Of a stretch of 64,000 bases of DNA, positions 60,921-64,000 are shown piece by piece (position 1 is the stretch's first letter; each line of letters opens with the position of its first letter). The notes beneath the pieces were generated by a model. That model was not told the DNA's origin, made no database searches, and saw only the letters and a list, made by a program, of their open reading frames with translations. Both the position numbers and the translations under genes were made by a program. Source of the stretch: Perognathus longimembris pacificus (lineage: Eukaryota; Chordata; Mammalia; Rodentia; Heteromyidae); contig NC_063170.1 in assembly GCF_023159225.1 (NCBI RefSeq), positions 58,549,708 through 58,613,707 of the forward strand. The letters are read 5' to 3'.

Positions 60921-61384
60921 AATTGTACATTTTAGCTTTATGCACAAATTTCTGTACAGTCAGCTTAATAAAGTGAAACCATACGTAATAAATAAATAAA
61001 TAAAGTTAATACCACCCTAGCCCCTGCTGTCATCTGCTCAAAATCCACCTGGACTGTGGCTGGAATTACCTTCTTCACACACTCAATATTCTTCACTATG
61101 GAAATGTTTACATTCTTTAGCTTTTGTAGTGGTGGGGGGGTTGTTTGGGGGAAGGTTGTGTGCGTGCACAAGTGTGCATTTTGTTTTGAGGAGTCAGACA
61201 TGACTGTTCTTTTGTTTCTAAGTAGGGAAATGGGTTCAGCACATTGATCAAATGAAGTATTTCCTAGCAATCAGAGTCAGGAAACTCATTTTAAAAAAAA
61301 ATCAAGCAGACCTAGGAATGTGAGATGACAAATTGCTCCATAATCACTTCACTGTGGAATTGGCAGACCCAAAAGGAAGGAAAT
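60921..61384. other. unique sequence, no gene seen
   Basis: Includes a short (AAAT)n near 60,986-61,003. No gene signal. Confidence 0.5.
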
Positions 61385-61600
61385 CTCGTTGGTAGTTAGA
61401 CAAGAAGAGCATTACTGGAGTGTTTGGTAGGTGCCATGCCTCATGCATAGCACTTCTCATTCAGTATCTCATTTAATCTCCCCCAACAAACTACAAGGCA
61501 GAATTAAACCCACTGCCCAGAAGCTAGATTGTAAATTGACTCAAGCCAATAGCTGGTAAGGCATGGAAACCACTGTTGACCTTCAAAAGCTGTATGTCTG
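61385..61600 (-). repeat. MIR-like relic
   Basis: 'cattcagtatctcatttaat' with 'ccactgcccagaagctagat' and 'ccaatagctggtaaggcatg' resembles a reversed MIR. Confidence 0.5.
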
Positions 61601-62300
61601 ACCAATGTGTTCTGGTTTGCTACCCAAAACATTAAGCCACTTCTCTGTGCTATAGCCTTGTTACCTTTGCTTTGCTTCCTAAGGTACAAAGGGCTGTTTG
61701 ATGCTTTCATTAACACTGATCTGAATGAATCAGTGCTGCTTGGGAAAGATGACTAAGACTATATATATACACATGAGCATGAAAGTGCAGCCTTGATCAT
61801 TAACTTAGGGAATTTGTCTCCAAAAAATAATCTGCTTCAGGAAGCTTTCAAAACCTAAGAGGTTGTAAATATATATCTTTTGAAATTATTTTTTAAATCC
61901 TGTGACTTTCAGTTGTTTTGTTTTCTTTTTTTAATGCATCCAGTTGGCAATCCAGGTTTTGTTTTTCTTAGCTTTTCTCTTTCCCTTCTTTCTCACTTCC
62001 TGCTTATGAAATCACTAATGCTGACAAGTCTGCTCTGCTGATCTCTTTTGGAAACCCTTTAATCCCAAGCAGGTTTCTTCCTGTTCGCTCTGAGTCCACT
62101 GAATCCTGCCTCTGTTGTTTGTTTAGATAACACAAATAGAAATCACCCTTAAGGAAGAATGAATTTAGGTGCTCACTGTTACTAATATGGGTTTTCTTTT
62201 TTGGGAATATTCACTTAAAAGCATATTTTGCTGTTTGAGTGTGGTATCCACTTATTAAATAACTAAGCAGACTCCAAGAAGGCCAAAATAAAAGCTTGGA
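61601..62300. other. unique sequence, no gene seen
   Basis: Single-copy AT-rich interval with no gene signal. Confidence 0.5.
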
Positions 62301-62304
62301 TCAG

Positions 62305-62360
62305 GGCCAGGCTTGATGGTGGTTCATGTGTGTAATCCCAGTACTCAGGAAACTGCAAGT
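62305..62360 (+). mobile_element. 7SL-like SINE head fragment
   Basis: 'gccaggcttgatggtggttc' and 'gtgtaatcccagtactcagg' are the start of a B1-like element. The rest has been lost into the purine tract that follows. Confidence 0.7.
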
Positions 62361-62364
62361 TAGA

Positions 62365-62822
62365 CATGAGAGAGAAAGATGAGAGATAAGAGAGAAATAG
62401 AAGAGAGAGAGAAGATAGGAGAAAGAGGAGAGATGAGAGGAGAAAGAGAAGAGAGGAAAGGAGAGAGGAGAGAAAGAAGAGAGAGAAGTGGGGAGAGGGG
62501 GAAGAGAAGAGAAAGAGGAGAGGAGAGAGGGGAAAACAGGAGAGTCAGGAGAGAGAGAAGGGAGGGAGAGAGAGGAGAGAGAAAGGCAAAAAGGAAGGAA
62601 AGAAGGAAGGAAAGGAAAAAGGAAGGAAGGAAGAAGGAAGGAAGGAAGGAAGGAAGGAAGGAAGGAAGGAAGGAAGGAAGGAAGGAAGGAAGGAAGGGAG
62701 GAGGGAGGGAGGGAGGGAGGGAGGGAGGGAGGGAGGGAGGGAGGGAGAGGGGAGGGAGGGAGGGAGGGAGAGGGAGGGAGGGAGGGAGGGGGGAGGGAGG
62801 GAGAAAAGGAGGGAGGGAGGGA
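62365..62822. repeat. 458-bp purine tract with (GGAA)n and (GGGA)n
   Basis: Nearly pure G/A on the plus strand, interrupted by a few T or C residues. GA/AGAG mixtures at 62,365-62,580, GGAA tetramers around 62,590-62,694, then GGGA tetramers 62,695-62,820. The large frames on both strands (up to 187 codons, Arg/Glu/Gly/Lys or Ser/Pro/Leu) are repeat translations. Confidence 0.97.
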
Positions 62823-63089
62823 TTCCTTCCCCTCTAATTGAGCAGTCTCTTCTACACAGGACAAAGTCTTACCTTAATTGTGTTTTTATAAATGTAGGTT
62901 TATTGTCAACTCTGGATATTTTTAGCCTTGAAGAAACTAAAGGCCTCCAGGCCAGGAGAGATGATCAAGGTATGACCATTCATAGGATGCCCATTCCAGG
63001 TATATTATGAAGACGTGATTCCCACGCTTTGGCCTGTATCTGGAGAACTTATCAAAACAGATGGCTGGACACATTCCAGGGTTTCTGAT
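62823..63089. other. unique sequence
   Basis: Short single-copy interval with no gene signal. Confidence 0.5.
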
Positions 63090-63316
63090 TCAGTGGGTCT
63101 ATGGGGCTGGGAATATGGCCTAGTGGCAAAAGTGCTTGCCTCGTATACATGAAGCCCTAGGTTCGATTCCCAAGCACCACATATATAGAAAATGGCCAGA
63201 AGTAGCGCTGTGGTTCAAGTGGCAGAGTGCTAGCCTTGAGCAAAAGGAAGCTAGGGACAGTGCTCAGGCCCTGAGTCCAAGGCCCAGGACTGGGGAAAAA
63301 AAAAATCAGTGGGTCT
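63090..63316 (+). mobile_element. IDL-Geo dimeric SINE with 11-bp TSD
   Basis: 'gggaatatggcctagtggca', 'aggttcgattcccaagcacc', linker 'tatatagaaaatggccagaa', Geo module 'gacagtgctcaggccctgag', then a short A-tail. 'tcagtgggtct' is exact at 63,090-63,100 and 63,306-63,316. Nearly identical to the 24.3-kb copy. Confidence 0.95.
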
Positions 63317-64000
63317 GGAGTGGCTTTCCTAGGTGACACTGGTCCAGGATTTATACTTTGAGAAGCAATGATGATCCGGAGCCCAATAAGAGCATCCCTC
63401 AAGCTCTCTGCCCATGTCACAGTGCCTCCTATAAGTGGGACCTGGAACTGTAACATAGAGACTTCAGTCACTAAGGGCACCAGTAGACAGTATCACCCCA
63501 ATGAGAGCACCAGCAACAAAAGGGCTCTGTGGGGCTCCTGATTTAGGGGGCAGGATACAAGAATGTCTGCATATATACATACATATATATATATATATAT
63601 ATCACCCCCACAGCTCCTGGTCCCCTCACACTAGTGCACTGTGACTGGCCTACACCTTCTTATTCACAGCAGAGACTGCACCCAGTCCATTTTTCATCGA
63701 GTAAGGTCACAGGTGTTTTTCCAGTTTCCCAGGGAATGTTGTGTGCTTGCCACATGTATCACGCAAGATTTTGCTCTTCGTTGTAGACACAGAGCAGCTA
63801 GAAGACAAGAAATCATTCTTTATGTTGAGGGTAGAAAATCTGTCTTCTGTGGGTATTGAGCTAGGCCGTGCCCCTCAATGAGTACACCCTGATAAGGGAA
63901 GGAAGGGAAAGATGGGCTGTTATGAGAAGCCGCAGAATAAAGTGAAATGGTTGGAACAAGGAAAAAGGAGGAGAATTTTCACATAGGACATGACGACAGG
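63317..64000. other. unique sequence with (TA)n
   Basis: Includes TACA/TA repeats at 63,570-63,601. A 72-codon frame (63,641-63,859) is unrecognised. No gene is called. Confidence 0.5.

Noticed and set aside
62301..62864. Long frames on both strands (152-187 codons)
   Set aside because: Translations of the purine/pyrimidine tract (Arg-Glu-Gly or Ser-Pro-Leu repeats), with no unique sequence.

Overview
This is eukaryotic, mammalian, gene-poor DNA. The window holds dense short interspersed elements (SINEs), 5'-truncated L1 3' ends, ancient MIR/L2/MaLR/Tigger relics and many long microsatellites. There is no bacterial-type gene packing. The youngest SINEs begin with a tRNA-Ala/ID-like monomer and end in a second A-box/B-box-like monomer. 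This matches what I recall of IDL-Geo, a SINE reported from Geomyoidea (pocket mice, kangaroo rats, pocket gophers). I therefore infer a geomyoid, probably heteromyid, rodent; the species is not determined.

No intact protein-coding gene is recognised. The only clear gene-derived sequences are a processed GAPDH pseudogene (48,240-49,098, flanked by an 11-bp target-site duplication) and a remnant of L1 ORF2 (10,076-10,516, minus). One short candidate exon (25,569-25,623, plus) has a strong acceptor and donor but no recognised product. Most reading frames above 60 codons are chance frames, SINE antisense frames or microsatellite translations.

Layout. 1-13 kb: SINEs, L1 3'-end pieces, an AT-rich block and a 1-kb truncated L1. 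13-19.4 kb: two SINEs and an ID relic among long unique stretches. 19.4-25.2 kb: compound microsatellites, an IDL-Geo copy and a 2.3-kb repeat-poor block. 25.2-33 kb: two further repeat-poor blocks, the candidate exon and SINEs. 33-41.2 kb: a MaLR LTR, an L1 3' end, a HAL1/L1-ORF1-like relic, an MLT1-like LTR split by a SINE, and a Tigger relic. 42-48.2 kb: repeat-poor sequence with clustered homeodomain-type motifs, the best enhancer candidates. 48.2-64 kb: GAPDH pseudogene, SINEs, MIR and L2 relics, large purine tracts, a strong G-quadruplex tract and two more IDL-Geo copies.

There is no operon-like or pathway logic. The window reads as an intron or intergenic desert, possibly regulatory around 42-46 kb. 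The most distinctive theme is a modular SINE ecosystem: ID-like and 7SL-like heads share the same right-hand module, and SINE tails repeatedly grade into long microsatellites. Repeat-family names come from memory of consensus sequences, with no database search.
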